Source: Nemophila menziesii
Taxonomy: Eukaryota; Streptophyta; Magnoliopsida; Boraginales; Hydrophyllaceae
Length of the DNA stretch: 64,000 nt
Assembly: GCA_029959085.1 (NCBI GenBank)
Contig: JARWIR010000036.1
Location: 1,612,001-1,676,000 of the forward strand
Direction: 5' to 3'
Shown: one piece after another, positions 28,701-40,144 of the stretch
Layout: every line of letters starts with the position of its first letter
Position numbering within the stretch: position 1 is the first letter of the stretch
Program-made: the position numbers and the translations under genes
Notes under the pieces: model-generated
Database searches by the model: none
What the model saw: the letters and a program-made list of their open reading frames with translations, nothing else
Told to the model about the DNA's origin: nothing

Positions 28701-29295
28701 GATATACCAAACGAAAACGGTCAATTCGTGGTTATATACTTATGATTTTGTATTTTTTCTAAAAACGCGTCATTTTGTGGGTTAACACTTACGCATTTTG
28801 CTAGATTTATTTGCAGAACCAAAAATTGATTTTTCTTGTCTATTAGCTTGAGGATATAGTATTATGATATACCAGGATGAAAACGGGTCAATTCGTGGTT
28901 ATATACTTATGATTTTGTATTTTTTCAAAAACACGCCATTTTGTGGGTTAATAACACTAACGCATTTTGCCAGATTTTTTAGCACAACCAAAAAATGATT
29001 TTTCTTGTCTATTAGCTATAGTATTTGGTATTATGATATACCAGAACGGAAACGAGTCAATTCGTGGTTATATACTTATGATTTTGTATTTTTTTCTAAA
29101 ACGCGTCATTTTGTGGGTTAACACTCACGCATTTTGCCAGATTTTTTTGCAGAACCAAAAATTGATTTTTCTTGTCTATCAGCTTGAGGATATGGTATTA
29201 TGATATACCATAAGTAAAACGGGTCAATTCGTGGTTATATACTTATGATTTTGTATTTTTTCAAAAACGCGTCATTTTGTGGGTTAACAACACTC

Positions 29296-29471
29296 ACGCT
29301 TGTTAAATATAAGTAGATCTAACGGATACAATCCCTGCGAACGAACTTGACTTATCATTAAAACTTGCAAACGATCTGTGATACTTGCAGTGAGTTCCGT
29401 GGTTCTGAAGGGTGTGCTCTTTATTATTATTCTTATTTATCTATTTATTTATCACACCTTTGCACCCATCA
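29296..29471 (+). mobile_element. LTR 3'-end stub, copy 1
   Basis: About 176 bp of the Athila-like LTR's 3' end, starting at ACGCTTGTTAAATATAAG and ending at the LTR terminus CACCCATCA, embedded in satellite. The left junction lies in ACGC, a short sequence common to the satellite (ACTCACGC) and the LTR (TCTACGC). On the right, the LTR end joins satellite ACACTCACGC directly. It looks like a complete LTR fragment that lost its 5' part by a microhomology-sized deletion. Its variant GTTCTGAAGGG is private to the three stubs. Confidence 0.9.
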
Positions 29472-31323
29472 ACACTCACGCATTTTGCCAGATTTATTTG
29501 CAGAACCAAAAATTGATTTTTCTTGTCTATTAGCTTGAGGATATGGTATTGTGATATACCATAATGAAAACGGGTCAATTCGTGGTTATATACTTATGAT
29601 TTTGTATTTTTTTCAAAAACGCGCCATTTTGTGCGTTAAAACTCACGCATTTTGCCAGATTTTTTTTGCAGAACAAAAAAATCTATTTTTCTTGTCTATT
29701 AGCTAGAGTATATGGTATTATGATATACCAGAATGAAAAACGGGTCTATTCGTGGTTATATACTTATGATTTTGTATTTTTTTCAAAAACGCGTCATTTT
29801 GTGGGTTAACAACACTCACGCATTTTGCCAGATATTTTTGCAGAACCAAAAATTGAATTTTCTTGTCTATTAGCTTGAGGATATGGCATTATGATATACC
29901 AAACGAAAATGGTCAATTCATGGTTATATACTTATGATTTTGTATTTTTTCTAAAAACGCGTCATTTTGTGGGTTAACACTCACGCATTTTGCTAGATTT
30001 ATTTGCAAAACCAAAAATTGATTTTTCTTGTCTATTAGCTTGAAGATATGGTATTATGATATACCAGAATGAAAACGGGTCAATTCGTGGTTATATACTA
30101 ATGATTTTGTATTTTTTCAAAAACGCGCCATTTTGTGAGTTAACACTCACGCATTTTGTCAGATTTTTTTGCAGAACCAAAAATTGATTTTTCTTGTCTA
30201 TTAACTTGAGGATATGGTATTATGATATACCAGAACAAAAACGGGTTAATTCGTGGTTATAAACTTATGATTTTGTATTTTTTCAAAAACGCGTCATTTT
30301 GTGGGTTAACACTCACGCATTTTGCCAGATTTTTTTTGCAGAACCAAAAATTGATTTTTCTTTCATATTAGCTTGAGGTTATTGTATTATGATATACCAG
30401 AATGAAAGCGGGTCAATTCGTGGTTATATACTTATGATTTTGTATTTTTTTCGAAAACGCGTCATTTTGTGCGTTAACACTCACGCATTTTGCCAGATTT
30501 TTTAGCACAACATAAAAATCTATTTTTCTTGTCTATTAGCTATAGTGTATGGTATTATGATATACCAGAACGAAAAAGGGTCAATTCGTGGTTATATACT
30601 TATGATTTTGTATTTTTTTCAAAAACGCGTCATTTTGTGGGTTAACACTCACGCATTTTGCCAGATTTTTTGAAGAACCAAATATTGATTTTTATTGCAT
30701 ATTAGCTTGAGGATATGGTATTATGATATACCAGAACAAATACGGGTCAATTCGTGGTTATATACTTATGATTTTTTATATTTTCAAAAACACGCCATTT
30801 TGTGGGTTAACACTCACGCATTTTGCCAGATTTTTTTGCCGAATCAAAAATTGATTTTTCTTATTTATTAGATTGAGAATATGGTATTATGATACACCAG
30901 AACAAAAACGGGTCATTTCTTGGTTATATACATATGATTTTGTATTTTTAACGCCATTTTGTGGGTTAACAACACTCACGTATTTTGCCAGATTTTTTAG
31001 CACAACCAAAAAATGATTTTTCTTGTCTATTAGCTATAGTATATGGTATTATGATATACCAGAATGAAAACGGGTCAATTCGTGGTTATATACTTATGCT
31101 TTTGTATTTTTTTCAAAAACGCGTCATTTTGTGGGTTAACAACACTCACGCATTTTGCCAGATTTTTTTGCAGAACCAAAAATTGATTTTTCTTGTATAT
31201 TAGCTTGAGGATATGGTATTATGATATACAAAACGAAAACGGTCAATTCATGGTTATATACTTATGATTTTGTATTTTTTCTAAAACGCGTCATTTTGTA
31301 GGTTAACACTCACGCATTTTGTA
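29472..31323 (+). repeat. 11-monomer satellite block between LTR pieces
   Basis: An 1852-bp satellite block between an LTR 3' end and the next ORF2-tail fragment. Blocks of the same length and monomer order lie at 36988-38839, 44502-46353 and 50634-52485. It starts with ACACTCACGC joined to the LTR end and finishes with CACGCATTTTG joined to TAGGTTGCAAGC of the retroelement. It contains the perfect palindromic variant GTGAGTTAACACTCAC (30135-30150) and the short GTATTTTTAACGCC monomer. Confidence 0.85.
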
Positions 31324-32628
31324 GGTTGCAAGCTCGAGTTGGTAAGCGTTAATCATATTACTCACTGCTGGGGAGGCTATAAAAAGAAATAACTGAGGTA
31401 ACTCGTCTAACTTTGAGGTAACTGAGGCTAAATCTGGGATTCTGCATACACGTCCAAATATATGCGTTTTTACCTAAGAAATAGGCCGAATCTGGTGATT
31501 TCCTTCTAAAGGGTCAAGATAATTCTGTTGCGATTCTTTTGGTATCTTATGGAGCTCAAACCGACTAATAACGAAGAAGATATGCTCAAAACGGTCCAGC
31601 AGTGTTTATCTTTATTTCCATACGAATTAGAGTTGGGCTTGGAGTCCACTACTTACTTCTCCTTCAAGAAAACGAATTAGGGTTTCCAAGACACCTATAA
31701 TTACATCCTTAAACCATTGTAAACATGTCCTTGCTCAGTTCTAAACATTAGCTTAAATTATAAACAATAGCTTAGTCCTTTACATTAATATTCATCCTTA
31801 GAATCAAGCTATTCATTCAAGAAGCAAGCTGACCTGTAGAGGAAGACAAGAAGAAGAAGATTGGAGACTAACAAACTCCTATTCTACATCTCACCTTCTC
31901 TATATTTAGAGTAATTAGCTATAGATCTATTCTCAACCATATTTCTAAGCTTTTATTCTGTAAGTTTACTTTTAATTGTTGGATTATTATTTTGTATTTA
32001 AATACTATTTGTTATTTTAATTGATTGAGCTTGGCGTATATTGTTATTATGTGTTTTGACTTATTGTTACACCTTAGATTTGGCCAATCTTAGGATTATT
32101 CTTAGTTATTGACAACACCACATAATCGTCTAGTTTTGATCCCTTGCCTAACTAGATAGCCATGAAGGTTTGATTTAATCACCAATCATTACTTAGGAAT
32201 CCCTAGTAGTGGAGAGGTTGCTCCTAAGCCTAGAAAAGGCTAGGTAGAATTTAGAATCCTGGTTAATATATAATGCTTAATCTGTGACAGGTTAGAATAA
32301 TGATTTAGTAATAGACTCATATTAGTAATCCTAATCTATTTGACTTACATTCATATTTAGTTATTTATTTTGTTTATTTGTTTTAATTATTTAATTGCAT
32401 AAATTGTTATTTCATCTTTTTATATTTTTATTTAAAACATCTAAATTCATCTACGCTTGTTAAATATAAGTAGATCTAACGGATACAATCCCTGCGAACG
32501 AACTTGACTTATCATTAAAACTTGCAAACGATCTGTGATACTTGCAGTGAGTTCCGTTGTTCTCAAGGGTGTGCTCTTTATTATTATTCTTATTTATCTA
32601 TTTATTTATCACACCTTTGCACCCATCA
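31324..32628 (+). mobile_element. Retroelement fragment B1: ORF2 tail, 3'UTR, complete LTR
   Basis: Positions 31324-31392 encode the last 22 residues and the stop of the element's second ORF (integrase tail ending HCWGGYKKK). About 42 bp of shortened 3'UTR follow, then an LTR of about 1194 bp from TGGGATTC (31435) to CACCCATCA (32628). There is no polypurine tract. The left junction cuts the ORF in mid-codon-run and the right end is the natural LTR terminus joined to satellite GCACTCACGC. The LTR promoter region reads CCTATAATTAC where the intact LTR2 has CCTATAAATAC. The piece is non-functional. Confidence 0.92.
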
Positions 32629-35600
32629 GCACTCACGCATTTTGCCAGATTTATTTGCAGAACCAAAAATTGATTTTTCTTGTCTATTAGCTTGAGGATA
32701 TGGTATTATGATATACCAGAACGAAAAATGGTCAATTCGTGGTTATATACTTATGATTTTGTATTTTTTAAAAAACGTGCCATTTTGTGGGTTAACACTC
32801 ATGCATTTTGCCAGATTTTTTTGCGGAACCAAAAATTGATTTTTATTGCATATTAGCTTGAGGATATGGTATTATGATATACCAGAACAAATACGGGTCA
32901 ATTCGTGTTTATATACTTATGATTTTGTATTTTTTCAAAAACACGCCATTTTGTGGGTTAACACTCACGCATTTTGCCAGTTTTTTTGCCGAATCAAAAA
33001 TTGATTTTTCTTGTTTATTAGCTTGAGGATATGGTATTATGATACACCAGAACAAAAAGGGGTCATTTCTTGGATATATACATATGATTTTGTATTTTTT
33101 AAAAACGCGCCATTTTGTGGGTTAACAACAACACTCACGCATTTTGCCAGAATTTTTAGCATAACCAAAAAATGATTTTTCTTGTCTATTAGCTATAGTA
33201 TATGGTATTATGATATACCAGAACGAAAACGGGTCAATTCGTGGTTATATACTTATGATTTTGTATTTTTTTCAAAAACGCGTCATTTTGTGGGTTAACA
33301 ACAACACTCACGCATTTTGCCAGATTTTTTTGCAGAACCAAAAATTGATTTTTCTTGTCTATTAGCTTGAGGATATGGTATTATGATATACCAAACGAAA
33401 TTCGTGGTTATATACTTATGATTTTGTATTTTTTCTAAAAACGCGTCATTTTGTGGGTTAACACTCACGCATTTTGCTAGATTTATTTGCAGAACCAAAA
33501 ATTGATGTTTCTTGTCTATTAGCTTGAAGAGATGGTATTATGATATATCAGAATGAAAACGGGTTAATTCGTGGTTATAAACTTATGATTTTGTATTTTT
33601 CCGAAAACGCGTCATTTTGTGGGTTAACACTCACGCATTTTGCCAGATTTTTTCGCAGAACCAAAAATTGATTTTTCTTGCATATTAGCTTGAGGATATG
33701 TTATTATGATATACCAGAACGAAAGCGGGTCAATTCGTGGTTATATACTTATGATTTTGTATTTTTTTCAAAAACGCGCCATTTTGTGCGTTAACACTCA
33801 CGCATTTTGCCAAATTTTTTAGCACAACCAAAAATCTATTTTTCTTGTCTATTAGCTATAGTATATGGTATTATGATATACCAGAATGGAAAAGGGTCAA
33901 TTCGTGGTTATATACTTATGATTTTGTATTTTTTTTCAAAAACGCGTCATTTTGTGGGTTAACACTCACGCATTTTGCCAGATTTTTTTGAAGAACCAAA
34001 AATTGATTTTTCTTGTCTATTAGCTTGAGGATATGGTATTATGATATACCAGAACAAAAACTGTCAATTCGTGCTTATATACTTATGATTTTGTATTTTT
34101 TCTCAAACAGATCATTTTGTGGGTTAACACTCACGCATTTTGCCAGATTTTTTTGCAGAACCAAAAATTGATTTTTCTTGTTTATTAGCTTGAAGATATG
34201 GTATTATGATATACCAGAATGAAAACGGGTCAATTCGTGGTTATATACTTACGGTTTTGTATTTTTTCAAAAACGAGCCATTTTGTGGGTTAATACCCAC
34301 GCATTTTGCCAGATTTTTTTTGCAGAATCAAAAATTGTTTGTTATTATCTATTAGGTTGAGGATATGGTATTATGATATACCCGAACGAAAACGGGTCAA
34401 TTCGTGGTTATATATTTATGATTTTGTATTTTTTCTAAAACACGTCATTTTGTAGGTTAACACTCACGCATTTTGCCAGATTTTTTTGCAGAACCAAAAA
34501 TTGATTTTTCTTGTCTATTAGCTTGAGGATATTGTATTGTGATATACCATAACGAAAATGGGTCAATTGTTGGTTATATACTTATGATTTTGTATTTTTT
34601 CAAAAACGTGTCATTTTGTGGGTTAACACTCAAGCTTTTTGCCAGATTTTTTTGCAGAACCAAAAATTGATTTTTATTGCATATTAGCTTGAGGATATGG
34701 TATTATGATATACCAGAACAAATACGGGTCAATTCGTGGTTATATACTTATGATTTTGTATTTTTTCAAAAACACGCCATTTTGTGGGTTAACACTCACG
34801 CATTTTGCCAGATTTTTTTGCCGAATCAAAAATTGATTTTTCTTGTTTATTAGCTTGAGGATATGGTATTATGATACACCAGAACAAAAAGGGGTCATTT
34901 CTTGGTTATATACTTATGATTTTGTATTTTTTCAAAAACACGCCATTTTGTGGGTTAACACTCACGCATTTTGCCAGATTTTTTTGCCGAATCAAAAATT
35001 GATTTTTCTTGTTTATTAGCTTGAGGATATGGTATTATGATACACCAGAACAAAAAGGGGTCATTTCTTGGATATATACATATGATTTTGTATTTTTTAA
35101 AAACGCGCCATTTTGTGGGTTAACAACAACACTCACGCATTTTGCCAGATTTTTTTTCCGAATCAAAAATTGATTTTTCTTGTTTATTAGCTTGAGGATT
35201 TGGTATTATGATACACCAGAATGAAAACGGGTCAATTCGTAGTTATATACATATGATTTTGTATTTTTCAAAAACGCGCCATTTTGTGGGTTAATAACAA
35301 TCACGCATTTTGCCAGATTTTTTAGCACAACCAAAAAATGATTTTTCTTGTCTATTAGCTATAGTATATGGTATTATGATATACCAGAACGAAAACGAGT
35401 CAATTCCTGGTTATATACTTATGATTTTGTATTTTTTTCTAAAACGCGTCATTTTGTGGGTTAACAACACTCACGCATTTTGCCAGATTTTTTTGCAGAA
35501 CCAAAAATTGATTTTTCTTATCTATCAGCTTGAGGATATGGTATTATGATATACCATAACGAAAACGGGTCAATTCGTGGTTATATACTTATGATTTTTT

Positions 35601-36811
35601 ATTTTTTCAAAAACGCGTCATTTTGTGGGTTAACAACACTCACGCATTTTGCCAGATTTTTTTGCAGAACCAAAAATTTATTTTTCTTGTCTATTAGCTT
35701 GAGGATATGGTATTATGATATGCCATAACGAAAACGGGTCAATTTGTGGTTATATACTTGTGATTTTGTATTTTTTTTAAAATGAGTCATTTTGGGGGTT
35801 AACTCTCACGCATTTTGCCAGATTTTTTTGCAGAACCATAAATTGATTTTTCTTATCTATTAGATTGAGGATATAGTATTATGATATACCAGAACGAAAA
35901 AGGGTCAATTCGTGGTTATATACTTATGATTTCGTATTTTTTTCAAAAACGCGTCATTTTGTGGGTTAACACTCACGCATTTTGCCAGATTTTTTTGAAG
36001 AACTAAAAATTGATTTTTCTTGTCTATTAGCTTCAGTATATGGTATTATGATATACCATAACAAAAACGGGTTAATTCGTGGTTATATATTTGTGATTTT
36101 GTATTTTTTTCAAAAACGCGTCATTTTGTTGGTTAACACTCACGCATTTTGCCAGATTTTTTTGAAGAACCAAAAATTGATTTTTCTTGTCTATTAGCTT
36201 GAGGATATGGTATTATGATATACCAGAACAAAAACTGTCAATTCGTGCTTATATACTTATGATTTTGTATTTTTTCTCAAACGGATCATTTTGTGGGTTA
36301 ACACTCACGCATTTTGCCAGATTTTTTTGCAAAACCAAAAATTGATTTTTCTTGTCTATTAGCTTGAGGATATAGTATTATGATATATCAGGATGAAAAC
36401 GGGTCAATTCGTGGTTATATACTTATGATTTTGTATTTTTTCAAAAACACGCCATTTTGTGGGTTAATAACACTAACGCATTTTGCCAGATTTTTTAGCA
36501 CAACCAAAAAATGATTTTTCTTGTCTATTAGCTATAGTATTTGGTATTATGATATACCAGAACGGAAACGAGTCAATTTGTGGTTATATACTTATGATTT
36601 TGTATTTTTTTCTAAAACGCGTCATTTTGTGGGTTAACACTCACGCATTTTGCCAGATTTTTTTGCAGAACCAAAAATTGATTTTTCTTGTCTATCAGCT
36701 TGAGGATATGGTATTATGATATACCATAAGTAAAACGGGTCAATTCGTGGTTATATACTTATGATTTTGTATTTTTTCAAAAACGCGTCATTTTGTGGGT
36801 TAACAACACTC

Positions 36812-36987
36812 ACGCTTGTTAAATATAAGTAGATCTAACGGATACAATCCCTGCGAACGAACTTGACTTATCATTAAAACTTGCAAACGATCTGTGATAC
36901 TTGCAGTGAGTTCCGTGGTTCTGAAGGGTGTGCTCTTTATTATTATTCTTATTTATCTATTTATTTATCACACCTTTGCACCCATCA
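36812..36987 (+). mobile_element. LTR 3'-end stub, copy 2
   Basis: Exact positional counterpart of the stub at 29296, one macro-repeat later, with the same two junctions and the same private GTTCTGAAGGG variant. It was copied with the macro-repeat, not inserted independently. Confidence 0.9.
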
Positions 36988-38839
36988 ACACTCACGCATT
37001 TTGCCAGATTTATTTGCAGAACCAAAAATTGATTTTTCTTGTCTATTAGCTTGAGGATATGGTATTGTGATATACCATAATGAAAACGGGTCAATTCGTG
37101 GTTATATACTTATGATTTTGTATTTTTTTCAAAAACGCGCCATTTTGTGCGTTAAAACTCACGCATTTTGCCAGATTTTTTTTGCAGAACAAAAAAATCT
37201 ATTTTTCTTGTCTATTAGCTAGAGTATATGGTATTATGATATACCAGAATGAAAAACGGGTCTATTCGTGGTTATATACTTATGATTTTGTATTTTTTTC
37301 AAAAACGCGTCATTTTGTGGGTTAACAACACTCACGCATTTTGCCAGATATTTTTGCAGAACCAAAAATTGAATTTTCTTGTCTATTAGCTTGAGGATAT
37401 GGCATTATGATATACCAAACGAAAATGGTCAATTCATGGTTATATACTTATGATTTTGTATTTTTTCTAAAAACGCGTCATTTTGTGGGTTAACACTCAC
37501 GCATTTTGCTAGATTTATTTGCAAAACCAAAAATTGATTTTTCTTGTCTATTAGCTTGAAGATATGGTATTATGATATACCAGAATGAAAACGGGTCAAT
37601 TCGTGGTTATATACTAATGATTTTGTATTTTTTCAAAAACGCGCCATTTTGTGAGTTAACACTCACGCATTTTGTCAGATTTTTTTGCAGAACCAAAAAT
37701 TGATTTTTCTTGTCTATTAACTTGAGGATATGGTATTATGATATACCAGAACAAAAACGGGTTAATTCGTGGTTATAAACTTATGATTTTGTATTTTTTC
37801 AAAAACGCGTCATTTTGTGGGTTAACACTCACGCATTTTGCCAGATTTTTTTTGCAGAACCAAAAATTGATTTTTCTTTCATATTAGCTTGAGGTTATTG
37901 TATTATGATATACCAGAATGAAAGCGGGTCAATTCGTGGTTATATACTTATGATTTTGTATTTTTTTCGAAAACGCGTCATTTTGTGCGTTAACACTCAC
38001 GCATTTTGCCAGATTTTTTAGCACAACATAAAAATCTATTTTTCTTGTCTATTAGCTATAGTGTATGGTATTATGATATACCAGAACGAAAAAGGGTCAA
38101 TTCGTGGTTATATACTTATGATTTTGTATTTTTTTCAAAAACGCGTCATTTTGTGGGTTAACACTCACGCATTTTGCCAGATTTTTTGAAGAACCAAATA
38201 TTGATTTTTATTGCATATTAGCTTGAGGATATGGTATTATGATATACCAGAACAAATACGGGTCAATTCGTGGTTATATACTTATGATTTTGTATATTTT
38301 CAAAAACACGCCATTTTGTGGGTTAACACTCACGCATTTTGCCAGATTTTTTTGCCGAATCAAAAATTGATTTTTCTTATTTATTAGCTTGAGAATATGG
38401 TATTATGATACACCAGAACAAAAACGGGTCATTTCTTGGTTATATACATATGATTTTGTATTTTTAACGCCATTTTGTGGGTTAACAACACTCACGCATT
38501 TTGCCAGATTTTTTAGCACAACCAAAAAATGATTTTTCTTGTCTATTAGCTATAGTATATGGTATTATGATATACCAGAATGAAAACGGGTCAATTCGTG
38601 GTTATATACTTATGCTTTTGTATTTTTTTCAAAAACGCGTCATTTTGTGGGTTAACAACACTCACGCATTTTGCCAGATTTTTTTGCAGAACCAAAAATT
38701 GATTTTTCTTGTATATTAGCTTGAGGATATGGTATTATGATATACAAAACGAAAACGGTCAATTCATGGTTATATACTTATGATTTTGTATTTTTTCTAA
38801 AACGCGTCATTTTGTAGGTTAACACTCACGCATTTTGTA

Positions 38840-40144
38840 GGTTGCAAGCTCGAGTTGGTAAGCGTTAATCATATTACTCACTGCTGGGGAGGCTATAAAA
38901 AGAAATAACTGAGGTAACTCGTCTAACTTTGAGGTAACTGAGGCTAAATCTGGGATTCTGCATACACGTCCAAATATATGCGTTTTTACCTAAGAAATAG
39001 GCCGAATCTGGTGATTTCCTTCTAATGGGTCAAGATAATTCTGTTGCGATTCTTTTGGTATCTTATGGAGCTCAAACCGACTAATAACGAAGAAGATATG
39101 CTCAAAACGGTCCAGCAGTGTTTATCTTTATTTCCATACGAATTAGAGTTGGGCTTGGAGTCCACTACTTACTTCTCCTTCAAGAAAACGAATTAGGGTT
39201 TCCAAGACACCTATAATTACATCCTTAAACCATTGTAAACATGTCCTTGCTCAGTTCTAAACATTAGCTTAAATTATAAACAATAGCTTAGTCCTTTACA
39301 TTAATATTCATCCTTAGAATCAAGCTATTCATTCAAGAAGCAAGCTGACCTGTAGAGGAAGACAAGAAGAAGAAGATTGGAGACTAACAAACTCCTATTC
39401 TACATCTCACCTTCTCTATATTTAGAGTAATTAGCTATAGATCTATTCTCAACCATATTTCTAAGCTTTTATTCTGTAAGTTTACTTTTAATTGTTGGAT
39501 TATTATTTTGTATTTAAATACTATTTGTTATTTTAATTGATTGAGCTTGGCGTATATTGTTATTATGTGTTTTGACTTATTGTTACACCTTAGATTTGGC
39601 CAATCTTAGGATTATTCTTAGTTATTGACAACACCACATAATCGTCTAGTTTTGATCCCTTGCCTAACTAGATAGCCATGAAGGTTTGATTTAATCACCA
39701 ATCATTACTTAGGAATCCCTAGTAGTGGAGAGGTTGCTCCTAAGCCTAGAAAAGGCTAGGTAGAATTTAGAATCCTGGTTAATATATAATGCTTAATCTG
39801 TGACAGGTTAGAATAATGATTTAGTAATAGACTCATATTAGTAATCCTAATCTATTTGACTTACATTCATATTTAGTTATTTATTTTGTTTATTTGTTTT
39901 AATTATTTAATTGCATAAATTGTTATTTCATCTTTTTATATTTTTATTTAAAACATCTAAATTCATCTACGCTTGTTAAATATAAGTAGATCTAACGGAT
40001 ACAATCCCTGCGAACGAACTTGACTTATCATTAAAACTTGCAAACGATCTGTGATACTTGCAGTGAGTTCCGTTGTTCTCAAGGGTGTGCTCTTTATTAT
40101 TATTCTTATTTATCTATTTATTTATCACACCTTTGCACCCATCA
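38840..40144 (+). mobile_element. Retroelement fragment B2: ORF2 tail, 3'UTR, complete LTR
   Basis: Same composition and the same two junctions as fragment B1, offset 7516: ORF2 tail 38840-38908, LTR 38951-40144. It differs by occasional single bases such as CTAATGGGTC near 39024. It was carried by macro-repeat duplication. Confidence 0.92.

Larger units (their letters stand above)
1..29295 (+). repeat. Tandem satellite array, ~167-bp monomer, uninterrupted
   Basis: Head-to-tail satellite with no other sequence inserted. The landmark GCATTTTGCC recurs at 151, 321, 478, 643 and 810, giving spacings of 170, 157, 165 and 167. The typical monomer reads in order: a T-run, GCAGAACC, AAAAATTGATTTTTC, TTGTCTATTAGCTTGAGG, GGTATTATGATATACC, GAACGAAAACGGGTC, TGGTTATATACTTATG, a T/A-rich stretch, AACGCGTCATTTTG, TGGGTTAACACTCACGC. 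Distinct monomer classes exist: one has TTTAGCACAACC and AGCTATAGTATATGG in place of TTTGCAGAACC and AGCTTGAGGATATGG, another has GCCGAATC with GATACACCAG, and short ones read CCAAACGAAATTCG. The monomer length is close to a nucleosome unit, as in many centromeric and subtelomeric satellites. I do not recognise it as a named family. Open frames of 60-117 codons on both strands arise by chance from the repeat. Confidence 0.97.
25760..33275 (+). repeat. 7.5-kb macro-repeat, copy 1
   Basis: First copy of a macro-repeat of about 7516 bp. Order: satellite (about 25760-29295), LTR 3'-end stub (29296-29471), 11-monomer satellite block (29472-31323), ORF2 tail plus 3'UTR plus complete LTR (31324-32628), satellite (32629 to about 33275). 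Equivalent points 27794/35310, 28967/36483 and 30985/38501 are all 7516 apart. One monomer near 28709-28810 belongs to a different class from its counterparts in copies 2 and 3. The left boundary is known to about 30 bp. Confidence 0.88.

Noticed and set aside
1..29295. CRISPR-like repeat/spacer array
   Set aside because: The whole 167-bp unit is repeated with variants and has no unique spacers. The context is a eukaryotic satellite.
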